Below, piece after piece: positions 36,131 to 47,026 of a stretch of DNA of 64,000 nucleotides (positions are counted from its first letter, which is position 1; every line of letters begins with the position of its first letter). Origin of the DNA: Isoetes taiwanensis (taxonomy: Eukaryota; Streptophyta; Lycopodiopsida; Isoetales; Isoetaceae); NCBI GenBank assembly GCA_021234155.1, contig JAJEKV010000083.1, positions 1,579,932 through 1,643,931 of the forward strand. The letters are read 5' to 3'. The translations under genes and the position numbers were made by a program. The notes beneath the pieces were generated by a model that did no database searches, was not told the DNA's origin, and worked only from the letters and a program-made list of their open reading frames with translations.

Positions 36131-37418
36131 ATGGCCCGAACCAAACAGACCGCAAGGAAGCGTCGCCCAGGCGAAGCCACCAGCGCCACTGAGGCGGAGA
36201 TCATTCGGAAGATGCTTCGTGAGAGGCTCGCGAGAGGGGGACGTTCGCCTTCGGACGAGGAGCAAGACACGTCCGATCTGATTGAGGGCTTCAACCAGCC
36301 AGGCAGAAAGCAGACGAGGCCACATCACCAACTCCATGGACGAGGAGACGAGGGAGGTGTATGAAGAAATAGAGCGGGAGATCCAAAGAAGAGGAACAAG
36401 CAGACCATCTGGACGCGACCCACGGAAATCCTCGAAAGCAGATGAGCAGTGATGTGTCCGGAGCCACGGAGGTAGCGCACCTTAGAAGGTTCATCGAAAA
36501 GCACGAAATGCCGTAAGAGAAGGGAAGACAAAAAGAGGAAAAGGAAGGAAGAGGAACAAAAGGCAGCAGAAGAGAAGAAGAAAGCAAAAGGGAAGTTCGT
36601 GGTCGGGTATAAGGAGAACGGCGGATCGCCCGCCAAGGAAGACGCCGAACCCCAACATCATCATCAAGGAGCGGCAACCTGACGAACCCCCAAACCCCTC
36701 CGACGACTCTTCTGAGGAGGACTTCGACCCTAATGCTGCAGGTGGAAGCTCTTCCAAGCACCCAGCGACGAAAGCAGAGGTACCCGAAAGCAAAATGCAA
36801 GACTGAAAGCAACCCCAAAGAAGACCAAGTGCGTAAGCCCCCGAAAATACCCGCATGGGATACAAAGAAGCAACCACGACCCGCCCGGGAAGCCTACGTC
36901 ACCGACAGGGTGAAGATCTACGAGAGGAAGATGAGAGAGCACGAGGCCTACATGAAGAAATGGGAGGCCTACAACAAATATTATGAAGAAAAAAAAGTGG
37001 TTAGGTTCATCGAGGGAGGGCGACCAACGGCAAAGAAACCTTAAGGCCGCCACCACCGGGCCCAAGGTTCCCAAGCCGCCACCCAGAAGAAAGCCGATAG
37101 GAAAGAGGTGGAGAGAAGAGCGCTAAGGGAGATTAGACACTTCCAAATAAGCAGCCTTCGGGTCTCCTAATCCCCGCGGCCCCTTCGCTTCTGGGCTGGT
37201 GCGTGAAGTGATGCAGCCTACGTAATGTACTTTTAGAGTCACTCTGACGAGGCGCCGGGGCAATGCAAGAGGCGGTTGAGGCAAAGATAGTGCAACATTT
37301 TGAAGATTCAACAGCCAAGACTATCCACGCCAAAGCGGTAACCTTAATGCGACAAGACATGAGTCTTATGACCGCATTAAGGGAGAACGCCTTAGAAACT
37401 TTTGTTGTAAATAATTAA
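36131..37418 (+). pseudogene. Extra ORF1: charged protein starting with a histone H3 tail mimic; frame-broken
   Basis: The ORF opens MARTKQTARK, then RRPGEATSATEAEIIRKML. Residues 2-10 equal H3 residues 1-9 exactly; after that the similarity stops. Removal of Met before Ala would expose the same free N-terminus as H3. The rest, read across several frame changes, is rich in Lys, Arg and Glu: DEETREVYEEIEREIQRRG, then a KKREDKKRKRKEEEQKAAEE coiled-coil-like stretch, an acidic Ser/Asp patch (DDSSEEDFDPN), then YERKMREHEAYMKKWEAY, ending LRENALETFVVNN at 37416-37418. No gag or enzyme motif is seen. A nuclear, chromatin-facing role is inferred from the tail only. It is not a histone gene because the histone fold is absent. 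Confidence 0.75.
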
Positions 37419-37544
37419 AAATTTTGTAATATAGACCAATTTTGTGTACCTTGATGACATAAACTTGGTTAATTAGAGCAAATTAATAAGTTTTAGCTTT
37501 TATTTCAAAGGAAATAGGACATTTGGGGAGCCGAGAGACATGAT

Positions 37545-37609
37545 GTCTCACACCGCGCCCGTCGCAAAAACAAAAAGTTAGTATTGAAGCGAGGCGCAGT
37601 CGTGGAGAC
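37545..37609. promoter_or_regulatory. Palindrome B1 upstream of extra ORF2
   Basis: GTCTCACACCGCGCCCGTCGC pairs imperfectly with GCGAGGCGCAGTCGTGGAGAC. Same architecture as A1/A2, including the AAAACAAAAAGTTAGT-like loop. Confidence 0.75.
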
Positions 37610-37739
37610 CTCGCCAAGCTTGACCAAAACAGCCCAAATTGACCAAATAAGGGGTCGATTCTCGCCTAAAATTGATGAGCCCATCACCCTTACACCATTA
37701 GTTTACCCAAGTTGACATCTTTGATCGAATGAGATCGAT

Positions 37740-37806
37740 GTCTCACAACGCCGCCGGGTCGCAAAACAAAAAGTTAGTTTTGAAGCGAGGCGCAAGTCGT
37801 GGAGAC
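37740..37806. promoter_or_regulatory. Palindrome B2 upstream of extra ORF2
   Basis: GTCTCACAACGCCGCCGGGT pairs with GAGGCGCAAGTCGTGGAGAC. It lies 195 bp after B1, close to the 189-bp A1-A2 spacing, and 189 bp before the second TATA box. Confidence 0.75.
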
Positions 37807-37994
37807 CTCTTACCATTTCTTCACCAGACTTGTCAAAGTCACCTTCAACCTATCGTGATAGCATCTTTTAGGTAACCTAGCCTTGTTCAAGCATCTCCTA
37901 TAGTCCTCAAACTCCTATTTTAACCTCGATAAGTTAGAATTACCCAATCCTAGGAAATTTTCAAGTCATCCAAAAATTAGGGTTTCCCCTTTTC

Positions 37995-38002
37995 TATAAA
38001 TA
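37995..38002 (+). promoter_or_regulatory. TATA box of extra ORF2
   Basis: TATAAATA lies 120 bp before the ATG at 38115. The leader (ACCCTACAAATCTGCTCCCC...) resembles the leader of ORF1 (GCCCTAGAAATCCGCTTCTT...). This supports duplication of a whole promoter module. Confidence 0.65.
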
Positions 38003-38114
38003 GACCCGCCATTTCTCGATAGCACCCTACAAATCTGCTCCCCCCTTCTAGCCGATTTCCCAACTCCCCGAGGCGCCTTGCAACCGCTTGTTACCCTCTT
38101 CTCGCAATTAATCA

Positions 38115-39655
38115 ATGGCAACTTCTCGATTTCCACGATGGTACAAATATAAAGCATATGCCAGGCCGACGCCGACCAAATCTTCCGTGATCTTCGTGAA
38201 GGAGGTAGACGCCCAGCAACCTTGCACGCGACCCCCAAATTTTATAGTAGAGTCCCGACCGAAGTTTCAAGCTAGGGTAGAACCAGCCGCTAGTGCAACT
38301 CCCCTTGTGTAGGATATTTTGTTCCTAGACAGCCCCTCGCAGGCAAAGATAGACGATGTCCCTAACATCGCCAAATACCTCACAAACAAAGCGCACCGCA
38401 CACCTGAGCCAATGGTCCTAATCGGCCACACAGACCAAGTACTTCTTTTCAACACCGCCTCGCAATCTTTCTCACCCACCGCGTCGAGAACACCGTGGGG
38501 AAACCTCCATTCCCCCATGGACGGGGACCCATTAGCCATAGCAAAGAGAACAACGGCCCTCACACAAGATGAACAGGAGCAGAAGGGAAGGAAGAAGACT
38601 CCTGATGAACAGAATCAAGAGGAGGAGGAAGACGATGTCGAAGCCTCGACCCCACGGAGGAGCGGGCGACAAGCGTAGCAGAGTGGCAAGACTTCAAAGA
38701 AGCCGGCAGACTCTCGTAGTCGCCCACCCCCGGTTAGGCATCACAAGCCTAGCTCCCATTATCGCCGGAAGGTGAGGAGTTTCTACTCCTAAGCGACATT
38801 CAAAACCTCCCTGAGTGTGGAAAGGGAGTAATCGACCAAGAGTTGCTGCACCAACCCTCAAGAACGTACTTGGACGACTTCATCGCTCCGAGGAGAGTCC
38901 CACTTCCCCTCCAAGTAAGGGAAGCCGACACTTACACGGGAGAGTTTTTACCCGGCATCCAAGCCTACAAAGAATATCGTGCATTATGGAGGCGCATAAG
39001 GCGCATCGAACAAGCTACCGACGGAGGAAGAGTTCCTTGCTCTTCGTGAACAGATGGGGATCCGCTTATGCGACCTCAAACATCCTAACGGCAAAGCTCG
39101 TCCCCAGCAAAGACCTCCCCGATAGGACAGCGAATTCGACCCTCGTGAGGGCTTCAAAGAACAAATGAGACTACAGGAGCTCACCACGGTGGAGGTTGAT
39201 GATTTCGAAGCGCATACGCAGCCGATACCGAAAGGGCCGGTGACCCGCCTCGCGAACGACAGTGTCACTACGCTTATTACCCGCCACCGCCGATGGATGG
39301 AAGAATAGCGGTTATCCACCGCAAGTTCACCCCCGTGAGGCGAGGAAGGAGTAGCGCTGCTGATTGCACTCTCGTGATTCGCCGCATGCACGGTTACCCC
39401 TTAACACCGAAGTATGCAATCCCGTGAAGAGAGCGGTAGCACTCGACGCCTTCGACTTCGCCATACCTTACAAAGGCAGTAAGACTGCCGCTGATGCAGC
39501 CTTACACCTCCCACCGCAGAGTAGAAGATTTAGCAAGAGCATTACAGGGTGGATCTCCAGCCAATGTTCTAGGAACTTGGGCCATTCAAAGGGGAAATGC
39601 CCAAGTGAAAAAGTTCCCGAGGATAATCCATCTTACCCAAGATCAACGTAAATGA
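38115..39655 (+). pseudogene. Extra ORF2 of the chromovirus, unknown function, frame-broken
   Basis: Starts MATSRFPRWYKYKAYARP and, through several frame changes, contains YLTNKAHRTPEPMVLIGHTD, an acidic patch (QEEEEDDVEASTPRRSGR), YLDDFIAPRRVPLPLQV, EFLALREQMGIRLCDLKHP and ALDAFDFAIPYKG, ending PRIIHLTQDQRK at 39655. AT-rich sequence with TATAAAATATAAAT follows, like a plant 3' UTR. No homology to ORF1 protein, gag or pol was recognised. The matching upstream module says it is controlled together with ORF1. Confidence 0.55.
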
Positions 39656-39899
39656 TTAGCAAGAGTTGCAATTTCTTGTATTAGTGTAATATAAAATATA
39701 AATATAACATTCTCTTTGCACTATAAATGTTTTGTTGATATATTTTGTGTCCCCTCAACCATGCCAACAAACATAAATAATGCAAGAAAGCAAGGAAAAC
39801 TAACCATGTAGATATAAACCACTTGTGTATGCGCTAGAGGCCCGAACGCCAGAGAACGATTAACCGCGGAACTTACAGAGGAACAGAGCCGCCCAGCCA

Positions 39900-41160
39900 C
39901 GTCCGCAAGGAACCCGCTTTGAAGAATTTGGACAAATGACCCCGTAAGAAGAAATATCGCAAAATGAGGACGGACCTCGAAAGCGATAAAGGCTTTGCTA
40001 GCCGCACAAGCTGTGAGCAGTGTTCGGTGGTAACGCCAACCGCCGCAAGCATCAGCTCTGGAGAACGTAGAGACAAGAAGAGGAGCAAGAGAGGAAGGTC
40101 CCCACTCGACCCTCCGACTAAGCTCGATTCGCACCCGATTCCGAGGAAGAAGAAGAGCGTAACCAAGTCCGAAAGCGCATTTAAAGGCGAGGAACCACCC
40201 GGAGGGACGACAAAGGGACACAAGAACCTCCTCGACTACCGTAAGAAAGTAGACTCGCATTGGGAAATGTTTGAAGGCCAGAAGCTCGAAAGCAATTCTC
40301 AAAGCGAGAACAAATGTCGCATGGAGGCGAGGCTTGGCTTGACGAGATGAGCCAATCACGGCAATGCCTATGGTATGAAGGATAAGGATAAAGGCGTGGT
40401 GGCAACAACAAATAACCCGGGGAGCAAAGACGCATTTGGTGGAAGGGCTATGCCAAGGCTCATGGCTTAAGCAGATGCTTGCGTTCAAGAAGTTTGCTAA
40501 AGCCTTCAAGCCGCCATTACGCCCCAAGAGAGCACAAGTCCAAGATGATGCAAAGAGCTTCTACAAAGTTGCAAAGAAGGCAACAAGTCAAGATTTAAAA
40601 TACACAGGAATTTATGAGGCTAAGGTCAGATGTGCCAAAGTTAGGAGAGAAGCACGCAGTGGAAAGCTACATTGAAGGTCCGAATGAGGAGATCCGCAAG
40701 CTTGTAAGGGCAATAAACCCGGTGAACAAAGATCGGGCTTTTGAGTCCAAGGCAATAAGTTTGCAAGGAACAGACCTCGTAATAGCGGGCGAGGCAGCAA
40801 GATACCAAGATAAAGGCAAGGCAAAGAAAGGCGCCAGCCCGAGAACAAACTTTCACCCCAGACCAGCCTAGAGCCCCATATAGTGGCAATCAAGGGAAGC
40901 AAAGCAGGAGAAGAAGCGTGTATCTTTCAAAGACAAACAGAAGGGTCAAACTACTCCAAAGCCGCGGCGATCCTTTCTCGCAGCCATGCCCAAGGAGAAG
41001 AGACAGAGTGCATAGAAAAGCAGCTTTTGCTTCGTGTGTTTCCACCAAAGCATAGAACAAATGAACCCGCCCATATGTCATGAGTGCAAATTAGCGAGAG
41101 TTGGGAGATTGGGACACTTTTGATCGACGACGACGGCGAGGAGGCCCGCCGACTACATTC
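39900..41160 (+). pseudogene. gag region of the chromovirus, frame-broken
   Basis: Charged, Gln/Lys-rich fragments such as LLDYRKKVDSHWEMFEGQKL, KVAKKATSQDLKYTGIYEAK and GKAKKGASPRTNFHPRPA lie before the protease. CHECKLARVGRLGHF at about 41076-41120 may be a damaged CCHC zinc knuckle. Position and composition fit gag. No single open frame remains. Confidence 0.5.
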
Positions 41161-41299
41161 GTGGTGAGTGTCATATCTTTGCCGCAATAGATACAGAGCA
41201 AGCAGAGAGCCAAGATAAAGTAATTTCCACAAAGGGAAAGGCCAAGGCCAAGTCATTTATAGTCCCCGATAGATTCGAAGTAGCCATAACTTTGCATCT

Positions 41300-44200
41300 C
41301 CCGCAATGGTTCAAATGTTGAAGTTGAAACCATTAAAGTCAAAGCCAAGGCCCGCTTGTCTTAGCAAGTGGAGCAAGAAGGCGCATCGCAGTAAAAGAAT
41401 CAACTTTGACATCGACTTTGCCGGGATTAAGATCCGTGATGGGGCAGAAGTAATGGGCATTGGCAAGTACGACTTGATAATAGGTATGGAGTACCTTGGA
41501 CCAGCAGGGCCATTATTGATTGTGGAAAGCGGAAGGTGACCTTCCCAACACCCGACGGCAAGATCATTGAGATAACAGTAAAGAAGTTGTTCCCATCATG
41601 CAAGCAGTATGTCTTCTAAACTACTGCTCAAGTGCATCAAGAGTGAGCAAGTAGCATACATCTTCAAGCTTGAGAGTAGTGAGCCGAATTGGAAGGAAGC
41701 AAAGAAGACAAGATGCTCAAAGAAGTTGCCGAGGCAAATAGCTAAGTTGATCACGGAGTTCCACGATCTCTTTCCGTGATGAGATCAAGCAGCCCTCCTT
41801 ATAGGGGAGTCGAAAAGCAGATAGCACTCGAACCGAACAAAGCCAACAAGCAAGGCTCCATATAGAATGACAACGCAGAGTTGCCTGAGCTGAAGAAGCA
41901 AAGCTAGTGGAGCTGCCGACCTAGGTTTCATTAGACCTAGTGTCTCGCCGCTTGGAGCTCCCATTCTTTTGTCAAGAAGAAGGATGGATCTTTGAGGATG
42001 TGCATAGACTATAGACAGCTGAATAAGCACACCATTAAGAACAAGTATGCGCTTCCAAGATCGCATTTACTTGATGGATCAGCTTCAAGGAGCAAAGATC
42101 TTCCAAAAATCGACTTAAGGTCGCTTATCATCGATACGGATAAAGGAGGAGGATATCCACAAGACCGCCTTCGTGACGCCGGATGGGCATTATGAGTTCA
42201 CAAAGATGCCTTTCGCTTATCAAATGCCCCCCGCAACGCTCATGAGGCTCATGAACGATATCTTCGTGGAGTTCCCGACACCTTTGTGATTGTTTTCTTT
42301 GATGACATTTTGGTGTATAGCAGATCCCTTGAAGAGCACGCGGCAACACTTGAGAAGGGTGCTAGAGAAGTTGAAGAGGCACCAGCCAGGGTCGCCAAGT
42401 TGTCGGCGCCACTTCGCAACAGAGAAGGTGGAATACCTTGGTCATGTGATCTCGGCAGAAGGCATCTCGACGGACCCCGCCAAGATTGAAGCAAAGGATT
42501 CAAAGGGTCGGCGCCAAGAATGTGCACGAGGTCGTAAGTTTTCTGGCCTAGCAGTGGTACTACAGAAGTTCGTGAAGAACTTTGCTAAGATAGCAGCCCC
42601 GCTAATGCACTGACGAGGGCGTAGAAGGTGAAAGATTGGGTAGAGCATTGGCACAAGAAAGCCCAAAAGGGGTTTGAATTGTTGAAAGAAGCTCGACGAC
42701 ACCCCTGCCTTGACCTTGCCGGACCCGAGAAAGATAAGCTTGTAGCAACAGATGCAGTAAGATAGCTACAAAAGTGCAAAGGCTTATGCAAGAAGAGCGT
42801 GTGGTAGCATATGATTCCGTGAAGATGAACGACGCCGAGACGCCGCCACCCAACGCACGATCGGAATTGCTTGCGGTTGTCGGGCATTAAGAATATGGAG
42901 GCACTATCTCTTGGGAAGGAAGTTCCAATTGATACCCACCATCGAGCCTCCAATATGTATTCACGCAACCACACCTCAATCTGAGGCAACGGAGATGGAT
43001 GGAGTTCCTCAAGAATATGACTTTGATATAGTCTACAAGCCGGGAAGCTCAATGTGGTAGCAGATGCGCTTTCAAGGCATCCCCGACAACTAGAGTGCAT
43101 TGCAATGCAATTTCGACGCCTCCAAATGACTTTGGTAAGAAGATTGAAGAGTCCTTGCCAATGGATGTGGATTTCGTGGAAGTATGGACAAGCCTCTAAG
43201 GAGGCTAGAACAGATAAAGAGCGGGAGACCTTCAAGCATTATAAGAAGGAAGGCAACCTCGTTATACCATAAGAACAAGTTGCGCGCATCTCGAATCATC
43301 GTGTAAGGAAGTTGATCCTCCATGACACGCACAACAGCCCAATAGCCGCCATGCGATTCATGAAAACATATTTCAAAGTGCGCGCAGCAGCCTATTATTG
43401 GCCGAATGAAGAAGCAAATAGCTCGCTACATCAAGGAATGTCACTATGCCGCCAGACGGCTAAGCGAGCAGCTTCAATTCCGTGGGCATTAGAGCCATTA
43501 GCGTGCCAAACGCTAAGGGGAGGTAATCAAAGATGGACTTCATCACAGACTCCCAAGAATGCCGAGAGGCAAGGATGCCTTGATGGTAGTGGTCGACAAG
43601 TTGTCGAAGATGGCACATTTTGTGCCTTGCAGACCACGATACAAATTTATGGATACAAAGAAAGCTCTTCACCAAAGAGATCTTCGTGCTTCATGGCATG
43701 CCAAGGGAGATTATCTCCCGGCAGTGGATCCGGTTCATGAGTGCCTTTTGGCAAGACCTCTTTGCGACGATTCGCACCAAGCTATCCATGAGCACGGGCG
43801 ATCATCCTCGACGGATGGCCGACGGAGCGACCAACAGATCTTAGAAGACATGCTAAGAAACTATGTCCGAATAAGCAAAGTATGTGGGAAGAATTTATTC
43901 ACTTGGTGGAGTTTGCATACAATAGCACCAAGCAGAATCATCCCAAATGTCGCCATTTATGATCAATTATGGCTATCGCTGTTTAACTCCGCATTACATT
44001 TGGCACAACCCCGTCAAAAGTAGAAGTTTCGCAGCAGATGTTGGCCGATATGCAGCAGCTCGTGGAAGAAGTTCGAGGTTATCCGCTAGCAAAGAAGAAG
44101 TCGTCGAAGAGCATCGCCGACAAGCATCGAACAAATGAGAGTTCAAAGTTGGAGATGATGTATGGCTCAAGATAAAGGTGAAGCAGCGGCTCAGATTGGC

Positions 44201-44410
44201 AATTGCAAGAAGCTTGCTCCAAGGTGGGCTGGACCCTTCGTAATAATCAAGAGAGTAGGTAATCAATCCTACAAGTTAGAATTGCCAAAGACACCTAAAG
44301 ATTCATAAGGTCTTCCACGGAGTTTGTTGAAGAAGCATACTCCAAATCCGCATCGGTCTTGGACACTCCAACGCTGTTGGAAATGATCGAGGAGCAAATG
44401 GAAATAGTTC
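41300..44410 (+). pseudogene. pol: protease, reverse transcriptase, RNase H, integrase; frame-broken
   Basis: Motifs appear in Ty3/gypsy order. Protease end: KYDLIIGMEYLGP (about 41465-41505). Reverse transcriptase: [20 protein letters not shown] (about 41998), VFFDDILVYSRSLEEH with the DD pair (about 42293), VEYLGHVISAEGIS (about 42428). RNase H end: VVADALSRHP (43054). Integrase: KLILHDTHNSPIA (about 43303), YYWPN (about 43390), VVVDKLSKMAHFVPC (about 43580), IFVLHGMPREIIS (about 43680). Frames change at many small indels. Several look like loss of one or two bases at CTG, for example in the integrase zinc-finger part. Confidence 0.9.
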
Positions 44411-44625
44411 CGTAAATGATTCTTGATAAAGCTTTCAAGAAGACAAGGAGGTCGGAGTTCCTCCAATACTTGGTCAAGTGGAAACACTTGCCGCTGGAAG
44501 ACGCGACGCGGGTACTTAAGAAGGATTTAGTAAAGCAAAGACCCACGCTTTATGGAGCAATGGGACGGCAAGGTCATCTCCCAAGAAATCGCTCGTGCAT
44601 GTCGATTTGTGTAGGTTAATTCTTG
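44411..44625 (+). other. Integrase C-terminal chromodomain
   Basis: ILDKAFKKTRRSEFLQYLVK followed by WKHLPLEDAT is the chromodomain core (strand, YLVKWK, x-LP-x-EDATW). The expected final Trp is Arg (ATRVL), a T-to-C change. The aromatic cage looks incomplete (KWKHLP in place of KWKGY/F), as in many plant chromovirus chromodomains. In this family the domain steers integration into heterochromatin. Confidence 0.8.
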
Positions 44626-45464
44626 TATAGATTAATCCCACGCATGCAACCTATGCTTGGTATGGGTCGCATGCAAGAAATTACCGGCGATGAGACCACT
44701 ACGGTGATCTCTAGGGCGGGTGTAATGTCAATGTAGGCATGACCGCTGCTTCCGATTGGGAAAGTGGAAGGTAGATTAGAAAGTCTACTGTCCCACTAAA
44801 GGAGACGACCTCGAGAAAAAGAGGTCATTAAGGAATGCATTGATAGGGAAAGCACCTTTAGCCCCATATATGCTTTGATAGGAGGAATCCATCCTTCACG
44901 CCCCCACGCCGAGAAGGATATCCTCCACGCCGGGCAACTAGAGGTGTAGGCATGAGCGCATATAGGCATATAGGCGCCGCCTCCACGCCATTATGGAAGA
45001 TTCATCCTCTTCCTATGCCGAGAGATTAGCCATGCATTCATGTAGATAGGTGGGTTGGTCACCATATAACCAAAATTTATTAAATAATTAAAACGGTACT
45101 AACGTAGTGTCGACCGCAGCCGCAGAGCGCCCCCCGGGCAAGGAGGTCGAAGATTTAAGACTTGCAACACAAGTTTTGTTGGAATGTGTTGCAAGGAATG
45201 AAGAGTACCCCTGAAATAACTATAGATATGAAATGTTGAAATTTTGTCTAATTTAAGATAGTGAATACCTTGTTTAATGATGTTATGAATTGTTAAGTAT
45301 TCCATAGTATGATGACGACGCGATAATGTTTTAAAAGATATTACCTTAGGGTAATCCCCGTAAATGTATAACTATTATATTGTATGCATCACGCTGATTG
45401 CATTTGCGATTAGTAAGATCCCAAGGTGGGGAGACCCAATGATGCCGCGGACAAAGATCATTTC
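44626..45464. other. Long non-coding stretch before the 3' LTR
   Basis: About 0.85 kb between the chromodomain and the PPT, with no ORF. A second PPT-like string (CCAAGGTGGGGAGA) is at about 45420. Confidence 0.6.
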
Positions 45465-45477
45465 AAGGTGGGGAGAA
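45465..45477 (+). promoter_or_regulatory. Polypurine tract
   Basis: AAGGTGGGGAGAA abuts the 3' LTR (TGTGACG at 45478). It would prime plus-strand synthesis. Confidence 0.9.
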
Positions 45478-47026
45478 TGTGACGTTCCAAAGACAAAGAT
45501 ACGGTCCCAAGACGATATCGCATCGCTCACCACGCCGCACACGCCACCCCGAATCGACGGTACGCCAACGGATAGCCGTAAGTAGCCCTAGGGGCAACTT
45601 GCTAGAGTGTTCATATATTATTAATGTGCACATGTGCACATTAATGAGGGCACACCTTTCCATGTTGGCATATTTTGCCACCTAGCCATTAAAGGCAAGT
45701 GGGGCCTTCCAATTATCCCACATGCCAAATTGGGTAATTGGAAACCCTAGCCTAAACCCCATGTCTATTTAGGGTAGGAAAACCCTAGCTTGCTAGTTTT
45801 TCGGCCCTTAGGGTTTTAGAGCTCGGTTTTGGCTGCCCCAGAGCCAAAACCGCCTCCCGACGCCGCCTCGAGCGAATTGCGCCATCGGGCCTCCCCAGAA
45901 TTGATCAGCCAAACAGGATGGTTGAACTCAGTCGAGGAGCCACTCAAGGATCAGATTTGGTCAATTTAATAGCTTAAACCGCCTTCTAGTCATAGAATCA
46001 AGAGGTTTAGACTATTAAATTGCCCATAGTAGCTATCTAGATCTTAGAGCTTGGACACTAACTAAAGAACCTAACTCTATGATTAGATCTAGTTCTTCGC
46101 CTCTTCCGTGATGTATTTGGATGATGTATTTCGGAACTCCTTTGTATTGGGAAGGGGGTAGAGACCCTAAAGCTTGTAGTTGATGCTCCTAGAGTAGCCT
46201 CTCTAGCACACCGTAGATTCGCCTGCAGGCAAGAGCCACACCCGGTTGTGGGTGAAGGGGCCGACCGCTAAGAAGGAGGTTCATGTCCTCGACTCTTGAA
46301 CCATCCCCCGGTGTGTAAAGCCCACCGGGATCATTGTGACTAGGTCTAATGGCTTACCACCGAAAAGCGGTAAGGCATGGGCTCGACACCGCGAAGTGGT
46401 GTACACTTTCCAAAAGGGTTCACCGAATACGGGCAAAGGGCCCCCTCTAGTCACCTTGAGTTAGCATGTAGATCTCTGAGGGAGTGATCCCTACCCGCCC
46501 CATCGAATCGGGAGGATGAGGCCCAGAATAGCCCCTTCGGCTATGCATCCCGGGCTACTGGCCAGTCCCAACACTTTTCAGCCTACTCGCAAAGTGTGCA
46601 TGAGGGGCGGATGGAGTGGACAACCCAATGCCATGTTCTTATGCTAGCCAAATCCATTGCCATGAATTCTCGCCTCAATGAACTCGAGACCCAAGCCGCC
46701 GGGCCCTCCCCTTGAGTCTCGAGCCTTGGGTAGGATTCCCCATGTGATGTGCTGATCTTTGTCTATGCAGATATGTGGAGGACCATCCTTCGAGATGGTC
46801 ACATGATGTTGATGTATGTGCTACTGACATGTATGTTCATGCTTCCGCAGCTAGGTAGGCCCTGAGGGAGACAGGGTAGAATGACACCTTCACTCTTCCC
46901 ACTGGGACTCGTTACGGGTGCAGTGATATGTGGAGGGCCCCAGACGCGATGGAGTCTGGTGTGGGGAAGAACTCCTGCTTGTATACCTGAGAGTGCAATC
47001 GTGATAATGCAGTAGGGGACGTCACA
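45478..47026 (+). repeat. 3' LTR of the chromovirus (1549 bp)
   Basis: TGTGACG...CGTCACA. Compared with the 5' LTR, many CTG triplets read CCG, CG or CC, while the sequence between them is unchanged. Followed by the ATACA target duplication (47027-47031). Confidence 0.93.

Larger units (their letters stand above)
33884..47026 (+). mobile_element. Complete Ty3/gypsy chromovirus, 13.1 kb, with two extra 5' ORFs
   Basis: LTRs at 33884-35458 and 45478-47026 start TGTGACG and end CG(C/T)CACA. The element is flanked by a 5-bp duplication ATACA (33879-33883 and 47027-47031). A tRNA-Met-type PBS follows the 5' LTR and a GGTGGGGAGAA PPT precedes the 3' LTR. Pol order is protease, reverse transcriptase, RNase H, integrase, chromodomain, which defines a chromovirus. 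Two additional sense ORFs (36131-37418 and 38115-39655), each with a TATA box, lie before gag. All long frames are broken by small indels, partly of suspicious, CTG-linked kind. Confidence 0.93.

Noticed and set aside
36131-36364. A histone H3 gene
   Set aside because: Only the first nine residues after Met match H3. The following sequence has no H3 alpha-N helix or histone fold and lies inside a retrotransposon.
36291-43235. Long minus-strand frames within the chromovirus (36291-36818, 39721-40527, 42585-43235)
   Set aside because: They are antisense to the charged ORF1, gag and pol. Their Leu/Ser/Phe-rich content mirrors Lys/Glu/Arg-rich sense codons, and no motif, promoter or splice pattern supports them.
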